Positions 22,385 to 31,636 of a DNA stretch of 64,000 bases are shown piece by piece. Positions within the stretch are counted from its first letter, which is position 1. Each line of letters begins with the position of its first letter. The notes below the pieces were generated by a model. The model ran no database searches, had not been told where the DNA came from, and saw nothing but the letters and a program-made list of their open reading frames with translations. The stretch lies in contig CAMNUE010000005.1 in NCBI GenBank assembly GCA_946560065.1, forward strand, positions 1 through 64,000. The letters are read 5' to 3'. The position numbers were made by a program, and so were the translations under genes. This DNA comes from an uncultured bacterium. Lineage in GTDB: Bacteria; Bacillota_I; Bacilli_A; RF39; UBA660.

Positions 22385-24877
22385 TTATTTTCCACAACAT
22401 TGTTTATATTTCTTACCACTTCCACATGGACATGGATCATTTCTGCCAATTTTTTGACTCTTCTTTGGTTTCTTTTTAGCTACTTTTTCTTCTGAATCGT
22501 TTGTTATCATTTTTTTTGATACTTCTTTTCTCTCTACATTTTGACGTATTTCTGCTTTCAGTAAGAATATAGATACATCTTTATCAACTTTTTGTAGCAT
22601 TGAATCAAATAAATCAAATCCTTCCATAGTATAAGCTCTTAATGGATCTTCTTGAGCATAACCACGTAGGTGGATACCTTCCCTTAGGTGAGACATTGTA
22701 TTAATATGTTCCATCCAATAGTTATCTAATACTTGTAGAGTAATTACTTTTTCAAATTCTTGAACTACTTCTTCTGGAACATCTTTAATTTTTTCTTCAT
22801 ATTCTTCAATTACTTCTTTTGATAAGAAGTCAATTAAGTCTTTAGAATCTTGTCCTTCAATATCCTTTAATCTTAAATCTTTCTTTAATAAATTTTCATT
22901 TACAAATTCTCTTATTTCCTTGCAGTCATCTTCTGTTAGGTAGTTTTCTGGTGGAATATGAGAATTGACTAAGTCTTCGATATGATGTCTGAACGTTGTT
23001 AGAATCATTTCATGGATTGAGGTATCATCTAAAATTCTATTTCTTTTTTCATAAATGATTTCTCTTTGATTATTCATAACGTCATCGTATTGAAGGAGAT
23101 TCTTACGAATATCAAAGTTGTTTCCTTCAACTCTTTTTTGTGCTGTTCCGATTGATTTTGTAAATGTTTTACTTTGGATAGCTTGTTCTCCAAGTCCCAT
23201 TGTTTCCATCATAGCACCAATTCTGTCTGATCCAAATCTTACCATTAAATCGTCTTTCATCGAAACAAAGAATTGTGTATATCCTGGGTCTCCTTGACGT
23301 CCTGAACGTCCACGTAATTGGTTATCAATACGGCGTGATTCATGACGTTCTGTACCAACAACACATAATCCTCCCAAATTTCTTATTTCATCTGATAGTT
23401 TGATATCAGTACCACGACCAGCCATATTAGTAGCGATTGTTACTGATTTACTTTGACCGATTTTAGAAATTATTTCAGCTTCTCTTTCATGATTCTTAGC
23501 ATTTAATACTTCGTGAGGAATGTTTGCTTGTTTTAATAATCTACTAATTAATTCACTTGTTTCAATGGCAATTGTACCAATAAGAACTGGTTGTCCTTCA
23601 TTATATCTTTCTTTAACAAATTCAATTACTGCTTTATATTTAGCTTCTTTTGTTGCGTAAACTAAATCTGGAGCATCAATTCTTATAACATCTTTATTTG
23701 TTGGTATTTCTATAACGTACATATTGTAGATGTTGCGGAATTCTTCTTCTTCTGTTTTCGCTGTACCAGTCATTCCTGATAGTTTTTTATACATTCTGAA
23801 TAAGTTTTGGAAAGTAATTGTTGCAAGAGTTTTTGTTTCTTGATTTATATTTACTCCTTCTTTAGCTTCAATTGCTTGATGAAGCCCATCAGAATATGCT
23901 CTACCTTTCATTAAACGACCTGTAAATTGGTCTACAATAACTATTTCTCCATCTTGAACTACATAATCAACATCATTGTTCATTGCATAGTTTGCACGCA
24001 ATGCTTGATTAATAAAATGCAATAATGTAGCATTGTCTACATCATATAAATTCTTGATATGGAACATTTCCTCTGCTTTATCTGCTCCATCTTCTGTTAA
24101 GTTGACACTTTTAGTTTTTTCATCGTAAATGAAATCTTTTTCCTTTGTTAAGCTTTTAGCATATTTATCTGCGCTAGTATATAGATTTACATTAGACATC
24201 TCTCCTCCAGAGATTATCAGTGGGGTACGTGCTTCATCTATTAATACTGAGTCAACTTCATCAATAATTGCAAAGTTTAATGGGCGTTGAACACGATCTT
24301 CTTTTCTGACTACCATGTTATCTCTTAGATAATCGAAACCTATTTCATTGTTTGTTGAATATAAAATATCACAGTTATAAGCTGCTTGCTTTTCTTCAGC
24401 ACTCATATCTCTTGTATTAACTCCAACTGTTAGTCCTAAGAAACGGTGAATTCCACCCATCCATTCAGCATCACGACTTGCCAAATATTCGTTTACTGTA
24501 ATTATGTGTACGCCTTCTCCACTTAGGGCATTTAAGTAAGCTGGCAGAACAGAAGTTAATGTTTTACCTTCTCCTGTTTTCATCTCCGAAATATTACCAT
24601 AGTGAATTGAAAGACCTCCAAGTATTTGAACAAAATAATGTTTTTCACCGATTACACGAAAAGATGCTTCTCTTGCTGTTGCGAAAGCTTCTACAAGAAT
24701 ATCATCTAATGTTTCACCTTGACTTAGTCTCTCTTTAAATTCTGCTGTTTTATTTTGTAATTCTGTATCTGTTAATTGTGAATATTCTTCTTCTAAATCC
24801 ATTACTTGATTAGCAATGGTATTAAATCGTCTTAGTTCTTTATACTCATGATCGAATAATTTTTTTAAAATATTCAT
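22385..24877 (-). CDS. secA: Preprotein translocase ATPase SecA
   Basis: Drives proteins through SecYEG. Walker A MKTGEGKT, Walker B DEVDS, the GRGTDIKL motif and the C-terminal zinc SEC-C motif CPCGSGKKYKQCC are all present. Length 830 aa, normal for Bacillota. GAGTGATGAT precedes the start. The neighbours hpf upstream and prfB downstream keep the Bacillus order, though the metalloprotease and HTH locus are inserted between secA and prfB. Confidence 0.98.
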   Translation of the reverse strand: MNILKKLFDHEYKELRRFNTIANQVMDLEEEYSQLTDTELQNKTAEFKERLSQGETLDDILVEAFATAREASFRVIGEKHYFVQILGGLSIHYGNISEMKTGEGKTLTSVLPAYLNALSGEGVHIITVNEYLASRDAEWMGGIHRFLGLTVGVNTRDMSAEEKQAAYNCDILYSTNNEIGFDYLRDNMVVRKEDRVQRPLNFAIIDEVDSVLIDEARTPLIISGGEMSNVNLYTSADKYAKSLTKEKDFIYDEKTKSVNLTEDGADKAEEMFHIKNLYDVDNATLLHFINQALRANYAMNNDVDYVVQDGEIVIVDQFTGRLMKGRAYSDGLHQAIEAKEGVNINQETKTLATITFQNLFRMYKKLSGMTGTAKTEEEEFRNIYNMYVIEIPTNKDVIRIDAPDLVYATKEAKYKAVIEFVKERYNEGQPVLIGTIAIETSELISRLLKQANIPHEVLNAKNHEREAEIISKIGQSKSVTIATNMAGRGTDIKLSDEIRNLGGLCVVGTERHESRRIDNQLRGRSGRQGDPGYTQFFVSMKDDLMVRFGSDRIGAMMETMGLGEQAIQSKTFTKSIGTAQKRVEGNNFDIRKNLLQYDDVMNNQREIIYEKRNRILDDTSIHEMILTTFRHHIEDLVNSHIPPENYLTEDDCKEIREFVNENLLKKDLRLKDIEGQDSKDLIDFLSKEVIEEYEEKIKDVPEEVVQEFEKVITLQVLDNYWMEHINTMSHLREGIHLRGYAQEDPLRAYTMEGFDLFDSMLQKVDKDVSIFLLKAEIRQNVERKEVSKKMITNDSEEKVAKKKPKKSQKIGRNDPCPCGSGKKYKQCCGK

Positions 24878-24907
24878 ATCATCACTCCTTCAAGATATTA
24901 TTTTATC

Positions 24908-24945
24908 AAAAAAAAGGGGCAATTAAAAGTATTTAGCTCCTTTTT
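24908..24945 (-). terminator. Terminator upstream of secA
   Basis: AAAAGGAGC / GCCCCTTTT with one G.T pair and T8 on the minus strand. It ends transcription coming from the structured RNA region before secA. Confidence 0.7.
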
Positions 24946-25126
24946 GTTAGTTTAATTGCAACTGTTTGAAACCTAATTATATGGGAATTATCTAAAAGAT
25001 TAGTAATAATTCATTTTAGAGTTCATAGAATTAATTTTACAATTAATTAGTTGTTATTGAAAAAAATTTTATCTTTTAAATTTATTAGGTTTTCATTTTT
25101 ATTTAGGAATTAAAACAGTTACTTCT
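24908..25126 (-). ncRNA. Structured RNA candidate, possibly 6S-like
   Basis: Two nested pairings enclose the region: AACTGTTT/AAACAGTT (24960-24967 with 25113-25120) and GAAACCTAAT/ATTAGGTTTTC (24968-24977 with 25084-25094). A further TAAAAGAT/ATCTTTTA lies inside. On the minus strand a TATAAT (25135-25140) precedes it and a terminator follows, giving an RNA of about 210 bases, the size and rod-like plan of 6S RNA. I cannot confirm the conserved bubble. The plus strand is an alternative: ATAGTAC/GTACTAT then TTTTTT at 25138-25164 would be its terminator. Confidence 0.4.
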
Positions 25127-25155
25127 TATAAGTTATTATAGTACTAGGCATTGTA

Positions 25156-25512
25156 CTATTTTTTGGGGTAGTCTTTTATGTATAAAATGGAATCAATCAA
25201 TAGTAACAGTCCTATTGCAAATATAATAAATCCTCCAGTTAAGTCTATTATGGCAAATAGAATACCGATGATTCCTGCTGAGGTCTTCGCTTCTTCTGCT
25301 GATTTTATTGCTAAAAATGCAAGTACTAATGACACTATATCTTTTATTATATACGTGGATTGATCAAACATAATGAATTTGGCTGGAGCAATTATCGCTA
25401 TAAGTAAGTCTATGATAACAAATGCAATATTTATTTTTAATAAAAATGCGACTCCTTTTCTTCTCTTTTCGAATTTTTCATTTGGCTCTTTATTTTTCTT
25501 TTCTTTTTCCAT
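25156..25512 (-). CDS. Small membrane protein, unknown
   Basis: 118 aa with a highly charged N-terminus (Lys/Glu-rich, about 1-20) and three or four hydrophobic segments (24-45, 55-68, 80-110) ending in a short YIKDYPKK tail. Preceded by GAGAGGAAG. No family recognised; similar small DUF4064- or DUF308-like membrane proteins are common in Bacillota but the match is not clear. Confidence 0.7.
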   Translation of the reverse strand: MEKEKKNKEPNEKFEKRRKGVAFLLKINIAFVIIDLLIAIIAPAKFIMFDQSTYIIKDIVSLVLAFLAIKSAEEAKTSAGIIGILFAIIDLTGGFIIFAIGLLLLIDSILYIKDYPKK

Positions 25513-25601
25513 GCGTTTTACTTCCTCTCACCTATTATTGTCGTCATTATATCATCGCCTTTTTTCTTGGGTCAACATCTGCGTAGAAAAATAAAATATC
25601 T

Positions 25602-25631
25602 AAAAAGGATACAGTGTAAACAACTGTATCC
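25602..25631 (-). terminator. hpf terminator
   Basis: GGATACAGT / ACTGTATCC nine-pair stem followed by TTTTTAG on the minus strand. Confidence 0.85.
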
Positions 25632-25636
25632 CATTA

Positions 25637-26173
25637 CTACTCTGATTCTATTAGTCCATAATTACCATCACTTCTTTTGTAAATTACAGTAGCTTTATTT
25701 GTTTCACTGTCTTTGTACATATAGAATTGATGTCCTAATAGTTCCATTTGAAGTATTGCTTCTTCTTCATCCATTGGCTTTACTTCAACTTTCTTTCTTT
25801 TTACTATTTGGTGTTCTTCCTCTTGTTCATCTTCTATAACTATTTTGTCAAAGTTAAAGTCATAGCTTGGTTTTACTTGCTTAGACATTAGTCTTGTTTT
25901 ATTTTTTCTTACTTGTCTTTCTAGTTTATCTATTGTTTTGTCAACTGCTGCATAGAAATCCTCTTTTGTCTCTTCTGATCTTAATATAAATGATTTTAAT
26001 GGAATAGTAATTTCCACTGTTTGTTCATGATTTTTTACTTTTACTATGACATTTGCGCGAACTGTATCGCTATTTTCTAGATATTTTTCTAATTTTCCTA
26101 GCTTCTCATTAATGTAATTACTCATAGCTTCAGTAATTTTCATCTTATCTCCACGAATTATAATTTCCATCAT
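25637..26173 (-). CDS. hpf: Long-form ribosome hibernation promoting factor
   Basis: Dimerises 70S ribosomes into inactive 100S in stationary phase. Residues 1-105 form the YfiA/HPF domain (MSNYINEKLGKLEKYLE, basic KLERQVRKNKTRL); residues 115-178 are the dimerising tail (VKRKKVEVKPMDEEEAILQMELLGHQFYMY), so this is the long form typical of Bacillota. AAGGAGG precedes the start. Position upstream of secA is conserved. Confidence 0.96.
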   Translation of the reverse strand: MMEIIIRGDKMKITEAMSNYINEKLGKLEKYLENSDTVRANVIVKVKNHEQTVEITIPLKSFILRSEETKEDFYAAVDKTIDKLERQVRKNKTRLMSKQVKPSYDFNFDKIVIEDEQEEEHQIVKRKKVEVKPMDEEEAILQMELLGHQFYMYKDSETNKATVIYKRSDGNYGLIESE

Positions 26174-26207
26174 ATCGCCTCCTTTATAATTTGATTATAG
26201 CATGTGA

Positions 26208-26238
26208 AAATAAAAATTGCTACTATTTTATAGTAGCA
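26208..26238 (-). terminator. Cold-shock gene terminator
   Basis: GCTACTAT / ATAGTAGC stem overlapping the stop codon, followed by AATTTTTATTTT on the minus strand. Confidence 0.85.
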
Positions 26239-26444
26239 GTTTCTTTTAGTAATCTAACATTTATAGCTTGGAATCCTTTACTTGTTTCGATAAGTTTGAA
26301 TTCTACTAATTGATTTTCTGATAATGTTTTGTATCCATCTAATTCAATTGCTGAATAATGAACAAAAATATCTTCATTTTCTCTAAAACCAATAAAGCCA
26401 TAACCCTTATCATTATTGAACCATTTCACGCGTCCGGTCATCAT
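26223..26444 (-). CDS. Cold-shock domain protein
   Basis: A 73-aa OB-fold RNA chaperone with RNP1 KGYGFIGF and RNP2-like DIFVHYSAI. The first in-frame ATG at 26462 overlaps the likely ribosome site; 26444 or 26441 is the start because the family begins M(M)TGRVKWFN. Single-gene unit with its own terminator. Confidence 0.93.
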   Translation of the reverse strand: MMTGRVKWFNNDKGYGFIGFRENEDIFVHYSAIELDGYKTLSENQLVEFKLIETSKGFQAINVRLLKETATIK

Positions 26445-26599
26445 ACCTCTATCGCACCTCACATTCTACCATCTATTATTTCTATTGGTGATTTAATCTT
26501 ACCAAATAATTCTTACTTTTTTTGTTTTTTCTAAAACTTGTTTAATTAGAGCTACTTTTCGAGGAAAATTCTAGTTTATTCGACAAATTATTACATTTT

Positions 26600-27328
26600 C
26601 TATAAACCACGAAGTAAATTGATTAGGACCTTTCTTTTATCTCTTGAAACTATATTTAGTCCTTCTTCATTATTAAAAATTATTATGTTATCTTTAGTGT
26701 TATATTCTCTCACTTGTTCTATATTAATAATATAACTTCTACTACATTTTATAAATCTTTTATCTAATTTTTGTTCTAACTGATGAAGATTTCCCGGACT
26801 ATAATATTCTTTAGTTGCTGTTTTAATGATACAGCGTTTACTCTCTTGTTCTTTTTCTATATAAATTATTTTAGATAGTTCGATATTGTAGTGTGTATTT
26901 TTATAGATATATTTTAGTGTTTTTGGACGATAATCATAGTTATTAATTGCTATTCTAATGGCTTCAGTTAACCTTTTTATGTAGTCTGTTTTTTCTCTAA
27001 CTATATAATCTATAATCATTAAACGGTATTTTAATAATTCATATTGATAATCTTCGTAAGTAGAGATCATTATAATCATAGATTGCCAATCATTTTGATT
27101 CTCTCGAATATATCTTGCGATATCAATTCCAGAATTTTTTATGGATCTAATGTCTAATATGTATATCTTAAACGTTTCTTTTTCTAATAGAGATTTCCAA
27201 TTACTCTTATAAGAAGTAATGTATGTTTCTTGATATTCTTCATCATAATTCATCATTACTTTTTCTATTGTCTTTTTATATGTTTCGTTTTGTTCTTCAT
27301 TTTCATTATATATTATAAATTCTATCAT
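26600..27328 (-). CDS. LytTR-type response regulator
   Basis: 242 aa: a receiver domain (1-120) with Asp in YILDIRSIKNSG as likely phosphorylation site, and a C-terminal LytTR DNA-binding domain (about 145-240: IYIEKEQESKRCIIKT..., RFIKCSRSYIINIEQV). The ATG at 27328 has AAAGGT six bases upstream; an in-frame ATG further up is rejected. No histidine kinase lies in the window, so it is an orphan here. LytTR regulators usually control wall, peptide-pheromone or virulence genes; tagO is next to it. Confidence 0.88.
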   Translation of the reverse strand: MIEFIIYNENEEQNETYKKTIEKVMMNYDEEYQETYITSYKSNWKSLLEKETFKIYILDIRSIKNSGIDIARYIRENQNDWQSMIIMISTYEDYQYELLKYRLMIIDYIVREKTDYIKRLTEAIRIAINNYDYRPKTLKYIYKNTHYNIELSKIIYIEKEQESKRCIIKTATKEYYSPGNLHQLEQKLDKRFIKCSRSYIINIEQVREYNTKDNIIIFNNEEGLNIVSRDKRKVLINLLRGL

Positions 27329-27390
27329 AGTATTACCTTTCATTTCACGCTTCCTTTTTAGAATAACATAAAAGAACACTGTTTAGTGTT

Positions 27391-28485
27391 CTATTTTTTT
27401 AATTTCTTTTTTATTTTTCCAATCAAATCTGTTTTTCTTGGTGTTTTATCAAGTATTATTGTTGTATGAAAGATAAACCATAATACCATGAAGAAAATTA
27501 TTATATAAAGTATTTGTCCTAATTGTTGATCTATTAATGTGAAGCAAATTGTTGCAGATGCGAATAAGATGTTTATTCCGTAGATTATTAATACTGTTAC
27601 TGTTTGAGAGAAATTCATTCCTAATAACTGATGATGTAGATGTTGTTTATCTGCTTTGAATGGAGGCTCTCCTTTTAATAATCTTCTAATTATTGCGAAC
27701 AATGTATCAAGAATTGGAATTCCTAAAATTGTTACTGGCACGAAGAATGATATCAAAGCTGGTCCTTTAAATTCTAGTAAAGTAATTACAGCAATGATAA
27801 ATCCCATAAATGTCGCGCAGTCTCCAGCAAATATCTTAGCTGGATGAAAGTTATGAAGAAGAAATCCTAGTGTTGATCCTAACATTATTAACGTTAGAAT
27901 CATAACAAGACTTCCTGCTCTTCCTTGGTAAAAACCGATAATGGCAATTGTTATGTAAAAAATTGAACAAATTCCTCCGCTTAAACCGTCTAGCCCATCA
28001 ATTAAATTAATTATGTTAGTACAAGCAACAATAAACAGTATAGTAATTGGATAAGCTAATATTCCAAAGTCAAAAGAAAATCCAAAGGCTGTAATATTGT
28101 TTAGTAATATTCCTCCATAGAAAACTATGACCGAGGCAGCTACTAAGTGTCCTAACATTTTGTGGACTGCTCTAATTGGAGCGATATCATCTATTATCCC
28201 GGTAAGTATAACAATAAAGCTTCCTATTAAAATAGAGTTCATTCTGACACTTTGTTCTCCAAAGAGCATATAACCAAATAAGAAAGTTAAGAATATTCCT
28301 ACGCCACCTAACTTCGGGGTGGTCTTTTTATGAATATGTCTGTTTCCTTCTTCGGCTCTTGGTACGTCTACAGCTCCAATATGAGTCGCAACTTTCCGCA
28401 TTAAAAACATTATTGCTGTTGAAAATAGAAAAGTTATTCCAACTATTTTCAGAGAAGATAATATCTGTAACTTCATATACTTCAC
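27391..28485 (-). CDS. tagO: Undecaprenyl-phosphate GlcNAc-1-phosphate transferase (TagO/WecA)
   Basis: Starts teichoic-acid-type polymer synthesis by moving GlcNAc-1-P to the lipid carrier. About ten TM segments; family motifs NIINLIDGLDGLSGG, AGDCATFMGF and the HLHHQLL loop are visible. Length 364 aa. mbl lies upstream, consistent with wall polymer work. The exact sugar cannot be read from sequence. Confidence 0.9.
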   Translation of the reverse strand: MKYMKLQILSSLKIVGITFLFSTAIMFLMRKVATHIGAVDVPRAEEGNRHIHKKTTPKLGGVGIFLTFLFGYMLFGEQSVRMNSILIGSFIVILTGIIDDIAPIRAVHKMLGHLVAASVIVFYGGILLNNITAFGFSFDFGILAYPITILFIVACTNIINLIDGLDGLSGGICSIFYITIAIIGFYQGRAGSLVMILTLIMLGSTLGFLLHNFHPAKIFAGDCATFMGFIIAVITLLEFKGPALISFFVPVTILGIPILDTLFAIIRRLLKGEPPFKADKQHLHHQLLGMNFSQTVTVLIIYGINILFASATICFTLIDQQLGQILYIIIFFMVLWFIFHTTIILDKTPRKTDLIGKIKKKLKK

Positions 28486-28528
28486 TTCTTTCTATTTAAA
28501 TTATATCAAAGATAAATTTAAACACAAA

Positions 28529-28551
28529 GAAAAAAAACCAATATTATTGGT
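28529..28551 (-). terminator. mbl terminator
   Basis: ACCAAT-AAT-ATTGGT and T6 on the minus strand, overlapping the stop of mbl. Confidence 0.8.
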
Positions 28552-29539
28552 CATCTTCTAACAATTTGATATTGTCAAGTAAAACTCCTGTTCCCTCTGC
28601 AACACATGTTAATGGAGTTTCTGCTATTAAAACAGGGATTGTTAGTTCTTCTTCAAATAATTCTACAAGTCCATTTAGTAGAGCTCCTCCACCTGTTAGA
28701 ATAACTCCTTTTTCCACAATATCTGCGGATAATTCAGGTGGTGTTTGTTCCAAAACATTTTTTGTAGCCTTTAAGATTCTATTTATACTATCTTTTAAGG
28801 CTTCTTTTGTTTCGTCCTGTGTAATTTCAATTGTATGAGGTAAACCTGTTATTAAATCTCTACCTTTAACCTCTAATTTTTCTTTTTTACTTGGTTTATA
28901 AATATTAGCAAAGTTAACTTTTATATCCTCCGCTGTTTTTTCTCCTATTAGTAGCTTATAATTTTCTCTAATATATTTTATAATGTCTTGGTCTAGAGCA
29001 TTTCCAGCAACTCTTACAGATGCGGATGAGACTATTCCATTTAGAGATAAAATAGCTATATCTGTTGTACCTCCACCTATATCTAGTACCATATTTGCAG
29101 TTGGTTTTGAAATATCCATTCCAGCTCCAACAGCTGCTACTTTCGGTTCTTCTTCAATATAAACTTTTCTGGCGCCTGTTCTTTCTGCTGCTTCTCTTAT
29201 GGCATTTTTTTCCACTGGTGTTATATTTGTTGGGCAGCAAATTAAAATTCTTGGTCTAGAAAAGAGATTTTTTGCTTTTATTTTTTTTACAAAGGCATTT
29301 AACATTATTTCAGTTAACTCAAAGTCAGCAATCACTCCATCTTTCATTGGTTTAACAGCCTTTACTTTTCCTGGAGTCCTTCCTAACATTTCATTAGCTT
29401 CTTTACCAACAGCAATTACTCTTCTTGTTTCTGTATCGATTACTACTACACTAGGCTCATTAAGGACTATTCCTCTTCCTTTTATGTATATTAAAACATT
29501 TGCTGTACCTAAATCTATTCCTATATCTTTTGCTAGCAT
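28544..29539 (-). CDS. mbl: MreB-like actin homologue Mbl
   Basis: Cytoskeletal filament that guides lateral wall synthesis. DIGIDLGTANVLIYIKGRG at the N-terminus, LDIGGGTTDIAILSLNG and GVILTGGGALLNG are the actin-fold phosphate and adenosine motifs. 331 aa. Position beside a spoIIQ-like gene favours Mbl over MreB, but mreC/mreD are not in view, so the paralogue assignment is from synteny. Confidence 0.93.
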   Translation of the reverse strand: MLAKDIGIDLGTANVLIYIKGRGIVLNEPSVVVIDTETRRVIAVGKEANEMLGRTPGKVKAVKPMKDGVIADFELTEIMLNAFVKKIKAKNLFSRPRILICCPTNITPVEKNAIREAAERTGARKVYIEEEPKVAAVGAGMDISKPTANMVLDIGGGTTDIAILSLNGIVSSASVRVAGNALDQDIIKYIRENYKLLIGEKTAEDIKVNFANIYKPSKKEKLEVKGRDLITGLPHTIEITQDETKEALKDSINRILKATKNVLEQTPPELSADIVEKGVILTGGGALLNGLVELFEEELTIPVLIAETPLTCVAEGTGVLLDNIKLLEDDQ

Positions 29540-29653
29540 ACTTTCATTCCTTCCATTAGTTATTTTACCATAATTTTATTCAATTATGATAAAATAAGTA
29601 CATTTTAAGGTTAAAATTATTAAAAAGTTTTACTATTAATTCAATAATGATAA

Positions 29654-29686
29654 GAAAAAGCAAACACAATGCTTTTAGTGTTTACT
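29654..29686 (-). terminator. Terminator after spoIIQ-like gene
   Basis: AGTAAACAC / GTGTTTGCT with one G.T pair, followed by TTTTTC on the minus strand. Confidence 0.75.
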
Positions 29687-29705
29687 TTGTTGTTATAAAT
29701 TTATG

Positions 29706-30329
29706 TTAATTATTTTCTACTTCTTTATTTAGATAATTATTTGGATTAACAGATTGACCATTTTCATAGATTTCAAAATGTAAATGATTTCCTAAATCTT
29801 TATCTAATTCATTAGTTCCACTTTTTCCTAGTACTTGTCCTTGCGTTACTACGTCACCTTTTTTTACATTCAATTCACTTAAACTTTGGTATGTTGAAAC
29901 TAAATTATTTTCATGTTTAATTTCAACTACTTTACCTAAGGTTTCGTCTTCTTTTACTGTGATTACAGTTCCTTCTAATATTGATACTACTTCAAATGCC
30001 TTTTCAGCAATATAATCAATTCCAGTATTTTGCATATAGGTATTATCATGAACAACTATAGAGTTTCTTTGTGATTCTTCTTCAGCTTGATAATCATAGT
30101 AATTCTTTCCTACTGTTACTGATGGATCAGTATATGGATTAATAATTGATTTAGTAGGATTTACTACTGGAATAGTCTCATTTATAACTTCTTCTGTAAT
30201 ATGACTCGGTTCTTCCACTTCCTTTTTTAGAGATTGTTGAACTAAAAATACTATTGTTACAATTGGAACTAAAAGGAACAACATAATTACTGCTGGTAAT
30301 ACTTTTAACTTCACTTTCTTTTGTATCAT
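29706..30329 (-). CDS. spoIIQ: SpoIIQ-like degenerate M23 protein
   Basis: SpoIIQ is a forespore membrane protein that binds SpoIIIAH across the septum during engulfment. This 207-aa protein has one TM anchor (12-30) and a C-terminal LytM fold. The second zinc motif is kept (HLHFE) but the first His is replaced: NTGID where active enzymes have HxGxD, so hydrolysis is unlikely, as in Bacillus SpoIIQ. Its place between a YwzB-like gene and mbl matches the spoIIQ locus. No spoIID is present here. Confidence 0.75.
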   Translation of the reverse strand: MIQKKVKLKVLPAVIMLFLLVPIVTIVFLVQQSLKKEVEEPSHITEEVINETIPVVNPTKSIINPYTDPSVTVGKNYYDYQAEEESQRNSIVVHDNTYMQNTGIDYIAEKAFEVVSILEGTVITVKEDETLGKVVEIKHENNLVSTYQSLSELNVKKGDVVTQGQVLGKSGTNELDKDLGNHLHFEIYENGQSVNPNNYLNKEVENN

Positions 30330-30356
30330 ATTTTCACCTCAGTATAAGTTTTTACC

Positions 30357-30382
30357 AAAAAAAAAGATTTATACTTCTTTTT
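30357..30382 (-). terminator. Terminator after the DUF1146 gene
   Basis: Short AAAAGA / TCTTTT hairpin with a T9 tract on the minus strand. Confidence 0.5.
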
Positions 30383-30578
30383 AAAATATTTTTCCAGAAG
30401 TGAATAAATCCATAATAAAGTTTGTTACTAAATAAATTAGAGATATTCCTAGTAGGAAGTAAAACACTCTAGCTTGAATGACTCTATTCTTCTTAAATAT
30501 TTGATTTATATTGACTGAATCCATTGCCCATATTACAAGAATAGTAACTGCAACATATAGAAAAAATTTACCTGACAT
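30381..30578 (-). CDS. DUF1146 (YwzB-like) membrane protein
   Basis: 65 aa with two TM segments (4-20 and 40-60) and a polar loop NINQIFKKNRVIQAR, the pattern of DUF1146. In Bacillus ywzB lies close to the spoIIQ locus as here. Function unknown. It overlaps the end of rpiB by 11 bases. Confidence 0.8.
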   Translation of the reverse strand: MSGKFFLYVAVTILVIWAMDSVNINQIFKKNRVIQARVFYFLLGISLIYLVTNFIMDLFTSGKIF

Positions 30579-31020
30579 AGTTTGCTTCCTCGTACCTTTG
30601 AATTTTCTTTTCTCGACGTTGATATCTTTCTATTGTTGAGAAAGGAGTATGAATGAATGTTTCTATTATATCAATGGCATCCTCTAGTAAAGTGTTTTCA
30701 TCTATTGCTACTATATTGATATTGTCGTCATTTCTTGCAGTTTCTGCTACTTCTTTTCTTACTATATTAGCACAACGAATTCCTTTTACTTTGTTACAAG
30801 CAATTGTCATTCCAGCACCACTTCCGCACATAGCAACACCAAAATCGACTCTTTTTTTAACGACATTTTCGCCTAAAATAAAGGCAAAATCTGGATAATC
30901 TACACTTTCTTCTGAGTCAGTTCCAAAATCAATTACCTCATAACCTCTTTTAAGTAACTCTTTAATAGTTTGCTCTTTTAATTTGTAACCACGATGGTCA
31001 CTTGTAATACCTAATTTCAT
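30568..31020 (-). CDS. rpiB: Ribose-5-phosphate isomerase B
   Basis: Interconverts ribose-5-P and ribulose-5-P in the pentose phosphate pathway. ITSDHRGYKLK, the active-site Cys in MCGSGAGMTIACNK and GIRCAN are typical of the RpiB/LacAB family. 150 aa. Conserved near the spoIIR-spoIIQ region in Bacilli. Confidence 0.93.
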   Translation of the reverse strand: MKLGITSDHRGYKLKEQTIKELLKRGYEVIDFGTDSEESVDYPDFAFILGENVVKKRVDFGVAMCGSGAGMTIACNKVKGIRCANIVRKEVAETARNDDNINIVAIDENTLLEDAIDIIETFIHTPFSTIERYQRREKKIQRYEEANYVR

Positions 31021-31023
31021 ATG

Positions 31024-31581
31024 TTACCTTCCTTTTTTATTTAACTTTTTTAATACTAATTCTCCTCCAACTCTTTGTGATAAATGAGAATAGTTTATTC
31101 TGTCATTTAAATCTTGTTCTAAATAAATATTTCTTTGAAGTGTTTCTAATTCATGAATATTACTTGGTAAGTTGTGTTCATAGCCACATTCTACTTTAAG
31201 TGTTCTATTTAAGACATATACTTCATTTTTAGAGATGTTTTCTAGAATTGGACGGTATGATATATATCTATTTTGTGGATAAATTAAAGCTCCTGAAAAA
31301 TCACAGGTTAGAATTTGTTTACTCTTATGCTCTTTTCTTCCACCATAAAGAAGGACTAAATCGCCACAGAAAAAATCAATACTTCGACAAAACTCTTCTT
31401 GCTTATGTATTTCACTATAGATTTCTGATAACGAACTTCCTGACATTGTGGATATAATTGATTTTGCAATACGATTATTTCCGAGATTACCAAGTTCGTT
31501 CATATATCGATTATACTCTTGTTTATCATTTAAAAATAAAATTTCTTCTAAAGTTAGTTCTTCAAATGATTTGTTTTCCAT
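31024..31581 (-). CDS. Hypothetical protein, 185 aa
   Basis: I do not recognise it. It starts with a short acidic helix (FEELTLEEILFLNDKQEYNRYM), has a Cys/Asp-rich middle (EFCRSIDFFCGDLVLLYGG) and a basic C-terminus (VLKKLNKKGR); soluble. It ends four bases before rpiB, so it is co-transcribed. A TATAAT at about 31590 overlaps the inverted repeat ATTACAT/ATGTAAT, suggesting a regulated promoter. Confidence 0.7.
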   Translation of the reverse strand: MENKSFEELTLEEILFLNDKQEYNRYMNELGNLGNNRIAKSIISTMSGSSLSEIYSEIHKQEEFCRSIDFFCGDLVLLYGGRKEHKSKQILTCDFSGALIYPQNRYISYRPILENISKNEVYVLNRTLKVECGYEHNLPSNIHELETLQRNIYLEQDLNDRINYSHLSQRVGGELVLKKLNKKGR

Positions 31582-31636
31582 ACCTTATCCCCTATTACAT
31601 TATAACATATATGTAATTTAAAATAGTAGGTATTTA

